A DNA stretch of 56,000 nt from an uncultured Flavobacteriales bacterium (GCA_905181585.1 CAJIYG010000006.1:1-56000), one strand, 5' to 3'; counted from the first letter of the stretch, positions 30,927-39,517 are shown. The notes: a model not told the origin generated them from the letters alone. Numbers and translations: made by a program.

Positions 30927-31580
30927 CTAAACAATTGCTTTGTATCCTATTCCTCTTAGTGTTTTTATATAGTTGGTAGTCATAATTTTACGTATTCCTC
31001 TTAGGTGAACATATAATGATCCACTATCAACATTACTTCCTTTCTCCCATGCATGATTATATATTTCTTGATTTGAAAATACAGTTCCTGGATTTGAGGT
31101 TAAAAGTGTAAATATCAAAAATTGAATTTTAGGTAGCTCAAAAATTTTCTCTCCAATGTTAATTTCTTTACTCTTAAAAGAAATATTAAATTCTTTATAA
31201 TTGTAGTCTTTATCATTGCCTAGTTTATGAAACAATTTACCAACACTCTTAATTTTTTCTGATAAAACATTTGAGGGTAGGTTAAAAGGAATAAATGAGT
31301 TAGCTCCACTATTATATGCTGCTATTTTAGTGTAGTTTTCAATTTCATCAGATCTTATTATTATGTATGAGGATAAATCTTTTTTTCGTATTAATGAACA
31401 TGCTTTAATTGCATCATGTTCAGGTAAAATCATATCAATAATTATAATATTAGATTTTTCTAATGAATTAATTAAGTGATTTACAGAATCTGTTATTAAT
31501 TTTTTTTCTTCATTAATTCCTAAATGTTGAAATAGAGATTGAGGAAATGATTTGTTAAGAGTTAAAAACAGTATTTTCAT
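30927..31580 (-). CDS. OmpR-family response regulator with degenerate receiver
   Basis: 217 residues: an N-terminal receiver-like domain followed by a winged-helix DNA-binding domain. The receiver keeps a phosphorylatable-looking Asp in 'IIIIDMILPEHDAIKA' (about residue 49) and a Ser in 'YIIIRSDEI', but the usual acidic pair near the N-terminus is absent ('ILFLTLNKSF' where V-E/D-D is expected), and the conserved Lys-Pro of 'TKP' is replaced ('SFIPFNLP'). The output domain is standard: 'LPKIQFLIFTLLTSNPG', 'FSNQEIYNHAWEKGS' and 'VHLRGIRKIM'. No kinase lies nearby. A TAGTTTTG promoter element is 28 bases ahead of the ATG. It may act independently of phosphorylation. Target genes are unknown. 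Confidence 0.85.
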   Translation of the reverse strand: MKILFLTLNKSFPQSLFQHLGINEEKKLITDSVNHLINSLEKSNIIIIDMILPEHDAIKACSLIRKKDLSSYIIIRSDEIENYTKIAAYNSGANSFIPFNLPSNVLSEKIKSVGKLFHKLGNDKDYNYKEFNISFKSKEINIGEKIFELPKIQFLIFTLLTSNPGTVFSNQEIYNHAWEKGSNVDSGSLYVHLRGIRKIMTTNYIKTLRGIGYKAIV

Positions 31581-31839
31581 ATAATATTAAAAACTTTTTG
31601 AGGATAGCAAAACTATAATATTTGATAAAATTAATGCTAGATGTTTATTCTATTTGTTTGTTTTTTTTTATTAAACTAATATGCTGATAAACATCGTTTT
31701 ATGAAGGTTTTTTATTTTTTGTTAATAAAAAAACAAGTCTTTTAATAGATTTATTTTGATTTTTTGTTGGAAAATTAATTCTTAATAATGATAAATATTT
31801 GATGTATTTTAAAAAAAATTAAAAGAAAATGTTATCTCT
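31581..31839. other. Noncoding gap upstream of the response regulator
   Basis: A/T-rich region between the BNR-repeat gene's stop and the response regulator start, both on the minus strand. It holds the regulator promoter (TAGTTTTG at 31608-31615). A loose inverted pattern of T and A runs around 31700-31735 is too weak to call a terminator. No open frame resembles a protein. Confidence 0.5.
31608..31615 (-). promoter_or_regulatory. -7 promoter element TAGTTTTG (response regulator)
   Basis: Exact TAnnTTTG match on the minus strand, 27 bases ahead of the ATG at 31580. Confidence 0.6.
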
Positions 31840-33192
31840 TTATTCAATTATTATTTTCTTCTCAATAGTTCCATTTTCTGAATCATACAATAATATTTGA
31901 TTGCTTTTTTTTATACTTTTTTTGCCAAAAAGGTCAAATAATCTATTTCCTTTGGAGTAATTATTTTCTGGTAAAAAATTATTGCTTGTCGTTAAGCTTA
32001 AAGAAGCTTTTGTAAAAATTATTTCATGCTCTGTATTGTTTACATAAACTAAAAATATATTGCCATCACCAATCTCAACATCTGGATCTGTTTTATTCCC
32101 AAATTTAGAACTATCAGTAAAAGAAATAGAGTTGTTTAGATTATTAGCTCCACTGCTTGAGTAGCTTAGATAACAGTTTTGCATATTTGTTCTGTTATCT
32201 TGCCATACCACAGCTATTGTATCATTACTAGATGAAACTTCTGGAAAATTTTGAATACTTCCATTTATAAGGTCAATATTTCTATTGTATGAATAATCTA
32301 AGTTATTTACAGATATACTACTGTAAACAACTTCATTATTTCCAGTTGCTCCACTTCTCTTTACAACAACAATCGAGTCACCAATTAATGTACCTCTTGG
32401 AGTAGTTGCTGGACATGAGCTTAAAATCCATTGATAATCATCCATATCATTAAATGTTGAAAAAGTAAGCCCTCCATCATTAGATTTTGAAACGTAACTA
32501 TTTCTTATATTGTTTTCATTGTTTCTATACATTAGAAATATATCATCTCCTTTTGAAACTAGTGAAGATTTACAACAGTCACATGGCTCTCCAGGAGATA
32601 AAGCGCTTGCTTCAATTGCCCCATTAAATGTAATTCCAAAATCGCTTGAAACATTAACCATTTGCTTTGGCTCAAGCCAATTTAATAAATATTGCATATA
32701 GCTAACTATGGGTTGACCATTTTCATTTATTTCAATATTTGCCATTCTATATTTGTGTCCAGCAAGAGATTCTGAGACTCTTAAAGTATCTGAGAACGTG
32801 ATTCCACCATCAAAAGACTTTATGAGCATTATTGAGCTTTGACTAGAGGCAAGTGAGGTAAATACAATATAAATAGTATCGCCTTTAGAGGCAGCTTCAG
32901 GTCCATCCCATGAAGAGGGAAGTATGCCTGCTTGCAATATTTCATAAGGAGCCGAGAAAGAATTCCCATTCCATTTACTAGCTTTTAGAACTTTTGGAGT
33001 AGCATCTTTTCTCCAAATAATCAGAGGATTGTTATTATTGGTAAGAACTATTCTTGGTCTTCCATATCCGTCAGAATTATCGCTGATAACAGTATGCTGT
33101 TCAAACGAAATTTCCTGAGAGAAAATAAGAGTTGGGATTGAAAGTAGAATTACTAATATGTGGTGTTTTTTCAAAGCATTTGATTTTAGCAT
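31840..33192 (-). CDS. BNR/Asp-box repeat (sialidase-like) secreted protein
   Basis: About 450 residues. From ATG 33192 a signal peptide 'LKKHHILVILLSIPTLIFSQ' precedes a six-bladed beta-propeller-like region with Asp-box motifs S-x-D-x-G-x-T-F: 'KSFDGGITFSDT', 'SSDFGITFNG' and 'SNDGGLTFSTF'. A short cysteine cluster 'PGEPCDCCKSS' sits between blades. The C-terminus ends in a compact motif 'RLFDLFGKKSIKKSN', then 'ILLYDSENGTIEKKIIIE', which also occurs on the copper/cytochrome protein at 34151-35554. ATG 33228 is also possible but would overlap the dehydrogenase; 33192 lies 15 bases past its stop and gives a normal signal. Asp-box proteins include sialidases and many non-enzymes; no sialidase active-site arginine triad was identified, so enzyme activity is not claimed. 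Confidence 0.72.
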   Translation of the reverse strand: MLKSNALKKHHILVILLSIPTLIFSQEISFEQHTVISDNSDGYGRPRIVLTNNNNPLIIWRKDATPKVLKASKWNGNSFSAPYEILQAGILPSSWDGPEAASKGDTIYIVFTSLASSQSSIMLIKSFDGGITFSDTLRVSESLAGHKYRMANIEINENGQPIVSYMQYLLNWLEPKQMVNVSSDFGITFNGAIEASALSPGEPCDCCKSSLVSKGDDIFLMYRNNENNIRNSYVSKSNDGGLTFSTFNDMDDYQWILSSCPATTPRGTLIGDSIVVVKRSGATGNNEVVYSSISVNNLDYSYNRNIDLINGSIQNFPEVSSSNDTIAVVWQDNRTNMQNCYLSYSSSGANNLNNSISFTDSSKFGNKTDPDVEIGDGNIFLVYVNNTEHEIIFTKASLSLTTSNNFLPENNYSKGNRLFDLFGKKSIKKSNQILLYDSENGTIEKKIIIE

Positions 33193-33206
33193 TAAATATA
33201 AAGGTT

Positions 33207-33911
33207 TTAAAATGGATTTGTTGCCCAAACATTTAATTCATTAATAAAACCTCTATCATCCATTTCAAGTGTAGAAGAGATTGCATGTGCAATTTCAATA
33301 GGACGTAATTTTTTATCTTCCAATTCTCTCTCAATTCTATTCTGATCATTAAAAGCTGTCTTTACCTCACTTGGGTTCACTTGACATACTCTGATATTAA
33401 ATTCTCTAAGTTCAGCTTGCCAGCATTGAGTTAATGCTCTTAATGCAAATTTTGAAGCAGCGTAGACACTACCACCTTTAAATCCCTTCAGGCTAGCAGA
33501 AGATCCAATATTAATGATAGTTCCAGATTTTTGGGTTTTCATTATAGGCACAATTTCACCTGTTAAAAGAGAAAGTCCAAAAACATTTACATCAAAAATT
33601 TTCTTAAAATCGTCATAATGTAAATTATCCATTTTATTAAAATAACCTAAGCCGGCATTATTAACTACTGCATCAATTTTCCCATTAAAATGGTCAATAC
33701 ATTTTTCTGTATTTTGTTTAATGGAATGTATTTCAGAAATATCAAATACAATTGGATGAGCTCCAGTGTATTTTTGTGCAGTTAGCAATCTATTGTTGTC
33801 TCTTCCTGTAATGATTACGTTAGCTCCTTTCTCTACTAATATTTTTGCTGTTTCCTTTCCAATGCCTAGGCTTCCTCCTGTTACTAAAATATTTTTATTT
33901 GTTAGATTCAT
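33207..33911 (-). CDS. Classical short-chain dehydrogenase/reductase
   Basis: A 234-residue NAD(P)-dependent oxidoreductase with the classical SDR layout: 'ILVTGGSLGIGKETAKIL' (T-G-G-x-x-x-G-x-G coenzyme loop), 'VVNNAGLGYF' (N-N-A-G), 'GTIINIGSSASLKGFKGGS' (catalytic Ser) and 'VYAASKFALRALTQCWQ' (Y-x-x-x-K). Arg in 'VIITGRDNNRL' suggests NADP preference. Such proteins reduce keto groups on many substrates; 3-oxoacyl-ACP reductase-like annotation is common but not proven. It is followed after 15 bases by the BNR-repeat gene on the same strand, and separated from the divergent copper/cytochrome gene by a T-rich 240-base region. The ATG at 33909-33911 is the only good start. Confidence 0.88.
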   Translation of the reverse strand: MNLTNKNILVTGGSLGIGKETAKILVEKGANVIITGRDNNRLLTAQKYTGAHPIVFDISEIHSIKQNTEKCIDHFNGKIDAVVNNAGLGYFNKMDNLHYDDFKKIFDVNVFGLSLLTGEIVPIMKTQKSGTIINIGSSASLKGFKGGSVYAASKFALRALTQCWQAELREFNIRVCQVNPSEVKTAFNDQNRIERELEDKKLRPIEIAHAISSTLEMDDRGFINELNVWATNPF

Positions 33912-33940
33912 TATTTTTTTTTGTAAAAGTACATATTAAA

Positions 33941-34085
33941 TGCTTTTTTTTGCTAAAAATACTTATTAAGTAATTGTATTTATTTTTACATTTTTATGTT
34001 TTTTTTGTGATTTTTTATGCTTTTTTGTGCGTTTTTGTGCGTTTTTAGTTGTTTTTTATTAATTTTTATGAATTTTTAGTTTTTA
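33941..34085. other. T-rich intergenic tract between divergent genes
   Basis: About 145 bases composed of short T runs (4-9 T) separated by one to three other bases, including two copies in tandem of GCGTTTTTGT-like units around 34025-34048. It lies between the divergent dehydrogenase and copper/cytochrome genes. Such phased T tracts can bend DNA or act as upstream promoter elements; they could also be a low-complexity artefact. Confidence 0.5.
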
Positions 34086-34138
34086 AAAAACATATAAGAA
34101 CTTTGATATTAAAATAATTTAGCTTAATGTATTTTAGT

Positions 34139-34146
34139 TAAATTTG
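34139..34146 (+). promoter_or_regulatory. -7 promoter element TAAATTTG (copper/cytochrome protein)
   Basis: Exact TAnnTTTG match 4 bases ahead of ATG 34151, just after the T-rich tract. Confidence 0.58.
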
Positions 34147-34150
34147 TAAA

Positions 34151-35554
34151 ATGAGAAATATTACCATTTTATTATTGCTTTTTCCTTTACTTATTTTAGC
34201 TCAAAGTCCAAATTATTCAGAAGATATTGCGCCTATTATTTATAATAAATGTCTTCAATGTCATAATTCTGGAGGTATGGCTCCATTGTCATTGGAGACA
34301 TATGCTGATGCTATTTCTAATGCTGGAATGATTCAACATGTTACTTCTACTGGAGAGATGCCACCATGGCTTCCTGATACATTATTTCAGCATTACTCAT
34401 ACGAGAATACTTTGAATATCGATGAAATCTCTACAATCTTAAATTGGGTTTTAAATGGTGTGCCTCTTGGCGATACTTCTTTACTTCCCCCTTTTCCATC
34501 TTTTTCGAGTTCTTCAAATTTGGGTCAAGCTGATTTAGAAATTACTATTCCACTGTATTCAAGTAATGCATCATCAAACTCAGATGATTATGTTTGTTTT
34601 TCTATTCCATCTGGATTATTTCAAGATAGGCAAGTAAAAGCTATTGAAGTTATTCCTGGAAATATTGAAATAGTACACCACGTACTTGTTGGTATTGATG
34701 AATATGGAAGTTCTTCAACCTCAATTACTTCTAACTGTATGGCTCCAGCTGGAGATCAAGTTTATACTTATGCTCCTGGATCAGTTCCTATAGTGTTTCC
34801 TAACGACTCTTTATATAAATTTGGAATAGAGATACCAGCAAATAGTAACATCACTCTTGGCTTGCATTATCCAGAAGGAACCTTTGGACAGCTAGATAGT
34901 ACTAAGGTTAGGTTTTATTTTTATCCTCAAAATACAAATGTAAGAGTAATTAATACAGAGTATTTAATTAATGAAGGTTTACCTCCTAGTCCTCCATTTT
35001 TTATTCCTCCAAATCAAATAACTCAAATGTCATCTTCATATGGTCCAATCATAAATGATATGTCTTTGATGTCCATTTTTCCACATATGCATCTTCTTGG
35101 AAAAGATATGCTTTGCTATGCAGTCACACCAACTAATGATACTATTAATTTGATCAGAATAAATAATTGGGACTTTGAATGGCAAGGAGCTTATTTATTT
35201 AAAAAATTTCTTAAAATTCCAGCAGGAAGTATAATCTATGCATCAGGAAGTTATGATAATACACAATCAATAACTAATCCAAATCCAGTTCTTGTTCAAT
35301 CAGGTCTAAATACACAAGATGAAATGTTTGTTTTTATTTTTCAGTTTTTAGATTATCAACAAGGGGATGAAAATATTTTACTTGAAAACACTTCTATTTC
35401 AACAGATTTTTTTGATTTTCCTAATACACTTTTTAATAAAAATCTTTTAAAAATAACGAATTTATTGGGGCAGAAAACTAGTGAAAAATACAACAAGCCG
35501 TTGCTATATATTTATGATGATGGAAGCGTAGAAAAGAAAATTATTGTTAAATAA
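34151..35554 (+). CDS. Cytochrome c / copper type II monooxygenase-like secreted protein
   Basis: 467 residues. Signal peptide 'MRNITILLLLFPLLILAQS'; a small cytochrome-like region with the heme-attachment motif 'YNKCLQCHNSGGMAPLSL' (C-x-x-C-H) near residue 35; then a two-part copper monooxygenase C-terminal-like fold with 'GNIEIVHHVLVGIDEYG' (H-H) and 'MSIFPHMHLLGKDMLCYA' (H-x-H), the copper ligands expected in PHM-type enzymes. The protein ends with 'LLKITNLLGQKTSEKYN', then 'PLLYIYDDGSVEKKIIVK', a short variant sorting-like motif. It has a TAAATTTG promoter element 4 bases before the ATG. Such cytochrome-monooxygenase fusions are recurrent in marine Bacteroidota; the substrate is unknown. 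A Met ligand for the second copper could not be pinned down. Confidence 0.78.
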   Translation: MRNITILLLLFPLLILAQSPNYSEDIAPIIYNKCLQCHNSGGMAPLSLETYADAISNAGMIQHVTSTGEMPPWLPDTLFQHYSYENTLNIDEISTILNWVLNGVPLGDTSLLPPFPSFSSSSNLGQADLEITIPLYSSNASSNSDDYVCFSIPSGLFQDRQVKAIEVIPGNIEIVHHVLVGIDEYGSSSTSITSNCMAPAGDQVYTYAPGSVPIVFPNDSLYKFGIEIPANSNITLGLHYPEGTFGQLDSTKVRFYFYPQNTNVRVINTEYLINEGLPPSPPFFIPPNQITQMSSSYGPIINDMSLMSIFPHMHLLGKDMLCYAVTPTNDTINLIRINNWDFEWQGAYLFKKFLKIPAGSIIYASGSYDNTQSITNPNPVLVQSGLNTQDEMFVFIFQFLDYQQGDENILLENTSISTDFFDFPNTLFNKNLLKITNLLGQKTSEKYNKPLLYIYDDGSVEKKIIVK

Positions 35555-35612
35555 AAACCATATAATTTTAATAATGCTATTTAACATAAAGAATTAAGCT
35601 TTGGAACAAAAG

Positions 35613-36854
35613 ATGGACCCCTATGCTGCACTAAGGTTTAAGGAATTTAATATTTTTCTTTTTATCCGTTTTATTCTTGTTTTTGGTTGGTCTATGCAAT
35701 TTATAATTATTGAATGGGAGGTTTATAATCTCACAAAAGATCCTTTATCTCTTGGTCTTATTGGTCTCGCTGAAGTTATTCCTGCTATTTCTACAGCGCT
35801 TTTTGCTGGTCATATTGTTGATCAAAAGGAGAAAAAAAAATTGTTTGTAATAGCGATAAGCGGATTACTAATGATTGCTTTTGGATATTATTTTATAACA
35901 AGTCCATATGTGTATTCAACATATTCTTCTAAGAAAATTCTTTATGGGATTTACACATTAGTATTTTTAGGTGGTTTTGTGAGAGCATTTTTGGGTCCTA
36001 TAATTTTTTCTTTAGTAGCACTAATTGTGCCAAAAAAAATATATCCCAATGCAGCAACTTGGAGTAGTTCTACTTGGCAGCTTGCAGCTGTTTTAGGCCC
36101 TGCATTTGCAGGTTTTTCTATTGCATCAATTGGTGTTCATTCCTCTACGGGTTATGTTCTTATTTCGATAATAATTGGTTTATTATTAACAGTTTTTATA
36201 AAGAAAAAGCCAATACTTAATCCAAAAATTGGGGAGCCTATTTTACAAAGTTTAAAGGCTGGTCTTTCATTCGTTTATAAAACAAAAGCAATACTAGTGG
36301 CCATTACTTTAGATATGGTTGCTGTTTTATTTGGAGGAGCAATTGCTCTATTGCCAATTTACGCACAAGATATATTAGGCGTTGGTTCTGAGGGCTTTGG
36401 TGTTTTAAGAGCTGCTCCTGCAATTGGCTCTGTTGTAATAATGTTTGCCTCTGCATATATTCCATTAACTAGAAATGCTGGTAAGAAACTTTTAATTGCA
36501 ATTTTTGGATTTGGCCTGTCAATAATAGTTTTTGGTATTTCTTCTTATTTCTGGTTATCAGTATTTGCTCTATTTATATATGGAATTACAGATGGAGTTT
36601 CCATGATTATTCGTCAAACTATTCTACAGCTAAAAACTCCAGATGAAGTTAGAGGAAGAGTTGCTTCTGTTAATTCTATTTTTATTGGATCATCTAATGA
36701 ACTTGGTGCTTTTGAAAGTGGACTAGCTGCAAAATTAATAGGAACTGTTCCTGCTGTAGTTTTTGGTGGAGTAATGACAATATTTACTGCTGGTTTTACT
36801 GCTATAAAATTTCCTAGTTTTAGGAAATTAGATTTAACTGATGACTTAAATTAA
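35613..36854 (+). CDS. MFS transporter (EntS/MFS_3-like)
   Basis: About 413 residues with 10-12 predicted membrane helices. Seen: 'FNIFLFIRFILVFGWSMQF' near the start, the MFS intracellular loop 'GHIVDQKEKKKLFVIAI' between helices 2 and 3, and similar positive loops in the second half ('KTPDEVRGRVASVNSIFIG', with RGR). The pattern fits the MFS_3 group of exporters, including enterobactin exporter-like and macrolide efflux-like proteins; the substrate is unknown. ATG 35613 is chosen over an in-frame TTG at 35601 because ATG is normal here. A terminator-like hairpin follows directly after the stop. It lies 60 bases after the copper/cytochrome gene on the same strand. Confidence 0.87.
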   Translation: MDPYAALRFKEFNIFLFIRFILVFGWSMQFIIIEWEVYNLTKDPLSLGLIGLAEVIPAISTALFAGHIVDQKEKKKLFVIAISGLLMIAFGYYFITSPYVYSTYSSKKILYGIYTLVFLGGFVRAFLGPIIFSLVALIVPKKIYPNAATWSSSTWQLAAVLGPAFAGFSIASIGVHSSTGYVLISIIIGLLLTVFIKKKPILNPKIGEPILQSLKAGLSFVYKTKAILVAITLDMVAVLFGGAIALLPIYAQDILGVGSEGFGVLRAAPAIGSVVIMFASAYIPLTRNAGKKLLIAIFGFGLSIIVFGISSYFWLSVFALFIYGITDGVSMIIRQTILQLKTPDEVRGRVASVNSIFIGSSNELGAFESGLAAKLIGTVPAVVFGGVMTIFTAGFTAIKFPSFRKLDLTDDLN

Positions 36855-36884
36855 AAAGATCTATTAATTGAGGTCTTTTTTTTT
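36854..36884 (+). terminator. Intrinsic terminator after the MFS gene
   Basis: AAAAGATCT, an 8-base loop, then AGGTCTTTTTTTTT: a short stem with one G-T wobble followed by a long T run, starting right at the MFS stop codon. Strong by sequence. Confidence 0.75.
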
Positions 36885-36958
36885 GTATCGATAAGTATTC
36901 AATTACCTAACTTATTTTTTGGAATTTAAATCATTAAAAGAGAATAACTATAACATCT

Positions 36959-36966
36959 TATATTTG
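36959..36966 (+). promoter_or_regulatory. -7 promoter element TATATTTG (small membrane protein)
   Basis: Exact TAnnTTTG match 4 bases before ATG 36971, in the gap after the MFS terminator. Confidence 0.58.
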
Positions 36967-36970
36967 TTTT

Positions 36971-37306
36971 ATGAAAAAACTACTACTCATTTTACTCTGC
37001 TTACCTATTATTGGTTTTGCCTCTTTTCCAATTATTGAAAACAATACATATGAGTTATTATCATCTGAAAATATTCAAAATGATGATGATGAGCCTTCAA
37101 TTTTTGTATATGTTTTAAGAGGATCTTTAGTTGTTTCAGTTTTAGGTTTTCTTGCTTATTTTTTAATTAAATATTGGTGGAGAGCATGGAAAAATAAGTT
37201 GAGATGGGTTCAAATACTAACTTATATTGTATTTGGTTTTTTTGCATTACTTCTGCTAATAAGTGTTTTTTTTAGTATTGTTGGTGTTTATAATCCAGGG
37301 GGTTAG
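36971..37306 (+). CDS. Small membrane protein of unknown function
   Basis: 111 residues. An N-terminal hydrophobic segment 'MKKLLLILLCLPIIGFASF' looks like a signal peptide or first helix; then an acidic stretch 'ENIQNDDDEPS', and two more membrane helices ('LRGSLVVSVLGFLAYFLI' and 'ILTYIVFGFFALLLLISVF') separated by the positive loop 'KYWWRAWKNKLRWVQ'. The pattern, one signal and a helical hairpin, is common in small Bacteroidota membrane proteins, but I do not recognise a named family. It has its own TATATTTG promoter element 4 bases ahead of the ATG, and a bidirectional terminator after it. Function cannot be inferred from its neighbours. Confidence 0.72.
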   Translation: MKKLLLILLCLPIIGFASFPIIENNTYELLSSENIQNDDDEPSIFVYVLRGSLVVSVLGFLAYFLIKYWWRAWKNKLRWVQILTYIVFGFFALLLLISVFFSIVGVYNPGG

Positions 37307-37348
37307 ATCTTTGAACATGCTATAAAATATGTTCATTATGAAAGCATA

Positions 37349-37378
37349 AAAAAAGACCCCAAATAGAGGTCTTTTTTA
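37349..37378. terminator. Bidirectional terminator
   Basis: AAAAAAGACC and GGTCTTTTTT form a 10-bp inverted repeat around a 9-10 base loop. It lies between the small membrane protein (plus) and the 3' end of the initiator tRNA (minus), with T runs on both strands, so it can serve both. Confidence 0.82.
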
Positions 37379-37383
37379 CTTTG

Positions 37384-37456
<73 letters not shown>

Positions 37457-37531
37457 ATATGTTATGCAAATATAATGCATAAACTTAATTTAACATTATT
37501 AATTTTAATTTATTTCCTATAAGAAAAAAAG

Positions 37532-37539
37532 TATTTTTG
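37532..37539 (+). promoter_or_regulatory. -7 promoter element TATTTTTG (ABC-F)
   Basis: Exact TAnnTTTG match followed by CAGCC and the ATG at 37545. The gap to the divergent tRNA leaves room for a -33 element upstream. Confidence 0.6.
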
Positions 37540-37544
37540 CAGCC

Positions 37545-39479
37545 ATGATTTCAGTTAATAATTTGTCTTTATATTTTGGTGGTCAAGATATTTTTAAAGA
37601 TATCTCCTTTATGGTTAATAAAGGTGATAAGATTGGTTTAGTTGGTAAAAATGGTGCTGGAAAATCCACTCTTCTGAATGTACTTTCAAAGAATCTTACA
37701 CCAAATAAAGGAAATGTCTCTATCCCTAATGGGTTGATTGTTGGTTATTTAACTCAAGACCTAGATTTTGAAGACGGAAGAACTGTAATAGAGGAAGCTC
37801 AAACTGCATTTGATTATTTAAACACTATTAAAGCAAGGCTTGATCATGTTGATAAAGAGTTGAACGAAAGAACTGATTACGAAACATCTTCTTATTTAGA
37901 ATTAATTTCTGAATTTAATGAATTAGAAGAAAGATATAGAATGTCAGGTGGAAATGATGTTCAATCTGAAATGAGTCAAGTTCTGTCAGGTCTTGGCTTT
38001 ACTCAATATGATTTTGATAGACAAACTACAGAGTTCAGTGGTGGGTGGAGAATGAGAATTGAGCTGGCTAAAATGCTTTTAAAAAAGCCAAATATTTTAT
38101 TACTTGATGAGCCTACTAATCATCTTGATATAGAGTCAATTATATGGCTTGAGAATTGGCTGAAAAAATACAATGGCGCTATTGTTTTAGTTTCTCACGA
38201 TAAGTTTTTCTTAGATTCAATAACAAATAGAACTATTGAGGTAGCATTTGCTAAAATAAATGACTATAAAGCACCCTATACTAAATACCTCGATCTAAGA
38301 AAGGATAGAATAGAGAAGCAAATACAAGCCAAGAAAAATCAAGATAAATTTATTTCAGAAACTAAGGTTCTAATAAATAAATTTAGAGCAAAGAAAAATA
38401 AAGCTGCCTTTGCCCAGACACTAATTACTAAGTTAGAGCGTCTTGAAATAATACATGTTGAAAAAGAGGATGTTGGAAGTATGCAATTTCGTTTTCCTCC
38501 AGCTCCTCATTCTGGAAAATTGAGTCTTGAAATTAATAATGTTTCAAAAAGTTATGATGATTTAAAGGTTTTAACAAACTTAGATATGCAGATTGTAAAA
38601 GGAGATAAGATTGCTTTTGTTGGGAAAAATGGTGAAGGAAAGTCTACACTCGCTAAAATGGTAGTTAATGAAATTGATTTTGAAGGAGAAATTAAATTAG
38701 GTCATCAAGTAAAGATTGGTTATTACGCTCAAAATCAAGCTGATTTTTTAGATGAAGATATTACAGTATTACAAACTATCGAAAATGCTGTAACCGAACA
38801 TACTAAGTCTAATGTTCGTACTATACTTGGATCTTTTCTGTTTTCTAATGACGATGTCTCAAAAAAGATAAAAGTTTTATCTGGTGGAGAGCGTGCAAGA
38901 GTAGCACTATGTAAATTGCTTTTAGAGCCTTATAATTTACTTGTTATGGATGAGCCTACTAATCATCTTGATATTCAATCAAAAAGTTTACTTAAAAAAG
39001 CTTTATTAAATTATGATGGAAGTCTAATTGTAGTCTCTCATGATAGAGAGTTTTTACAAGGCCTTTCTGAGAAGGTTTATGAATTTAAGAACCAAAAAAT
39101 TAGAGAGTATATAGGAGATATAGATACTTTCTTATCTGAAAAAGATCTTGAAAATTTTAAACAATTAGAAAGTTCTCAGAAAGATCAAAAGGTTATTGCG
39201 AAGGACAAAAATCAAGAACAGTTATCTTACAATGAGAAGAAAAAAAGAAAATCTGATATAAATAAGCTTAAAAACAGTATTGGAAAAATTGAGAAAAAAA
39301 TTGAGCAATTAGAAATTGTTTTAAAGCAAAAAGATACTGATTTATCTGATCCTAAAAAGTTTAAAGAACTAAGTAGTGATAATAATTTCTTTGAAATATA
39401 TAAGCAAGAACAAAACTCATTAAAAGATCTTGAGAAAAAATGGAGTGATCAAACAGAAGAACTAGAGAGAATTCTTTGA
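37545..39479 (+). CDS. ABC-F family ATPase
   Basis: 644-residue soluble protein with two ABC ATPase domains and no membrane segments, the ABC-F type that acts on ribosomes. First domain: 'IGLVGKNGAGKSTLLNVLS' (Walker A, residues 32-50), 'EFSGGWRMRIELAKMLLKK' (signature) and 'ILLLDEPTNHLDIESI' (Walker B). A linker of about 80 residues with a charged helix follows. Second domain: 'AFVGKNGEGKSTLAKMVV', 'LSGGERARVALCKLLLEP' and 'LLVMDEPTNHLDIQSKS'. A C-terminal coiled coil (about 560-644) ends the protein, as in the Uup/YdiF-like group. ABC-F proteins act in translation or antibiotic resistance; no specific resistance is implied. A TATTTTTG promoter element lies 5 bases ahead of the ATG. Confidence 0.95.
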   Translation: MISVNNLSLYFGGQDIFKDISFMVNKGDKIGLVGKNGAGKSTLLNVLSKNLTPNKGNVSIPNGLIVGYLTQDLDFEDGRTVIEEAQTAFDYLNTIKARLDHVDKELNERTDYETSSYLELISEFNELEERYRMSGGNDVQSEMSQVLSGLGFTQYDFDRQTTEFSGGWRMRIELAKMLLKKPNILLLDEPTNHLDIESIIWLENWLKKYNGAIVLVSHDKFFLDSITNRTIEVAFAKINDYKAPYTKYLDLRKDRIEKQIQAKKNQDKFISETKVLINKFRAKKNKAAFAQTLITKLERLEIIHVEKEDVGSMQFRFPPAPHSGKLSLEINNVSKSYDDLKVLTNLDMQIVKGDKIAFVGKNGEGKSTLAKMVVNEIDFEGEIKLGHQVKIGYYAQNQADFLDEDITVLQTIENAVTEHTKSNVRTILGSFLFSNDDVSKKIKVLSGGERARVALCKLLLEPYNLLVMDEPTNHLDIQSKSLLKKALLNYDGSLIVVSHDREFLQGLSEKVYEFKNQKIREYIGDIDTFLSEKDLENFKQLESSQKDQKVIAKDKNQEQLSYNEKKKRKSDINKLKNSIGKIEKKIEQLEIVLKQKDTDLSDPKKFKELSSDNNFFEIYKQEQNSLKDLEKKWSDQTEELERIL

Positions 39480-39517
39480 TATAGTATGCTATGCATATAA
39501 AACAAAATTGTACTTCT

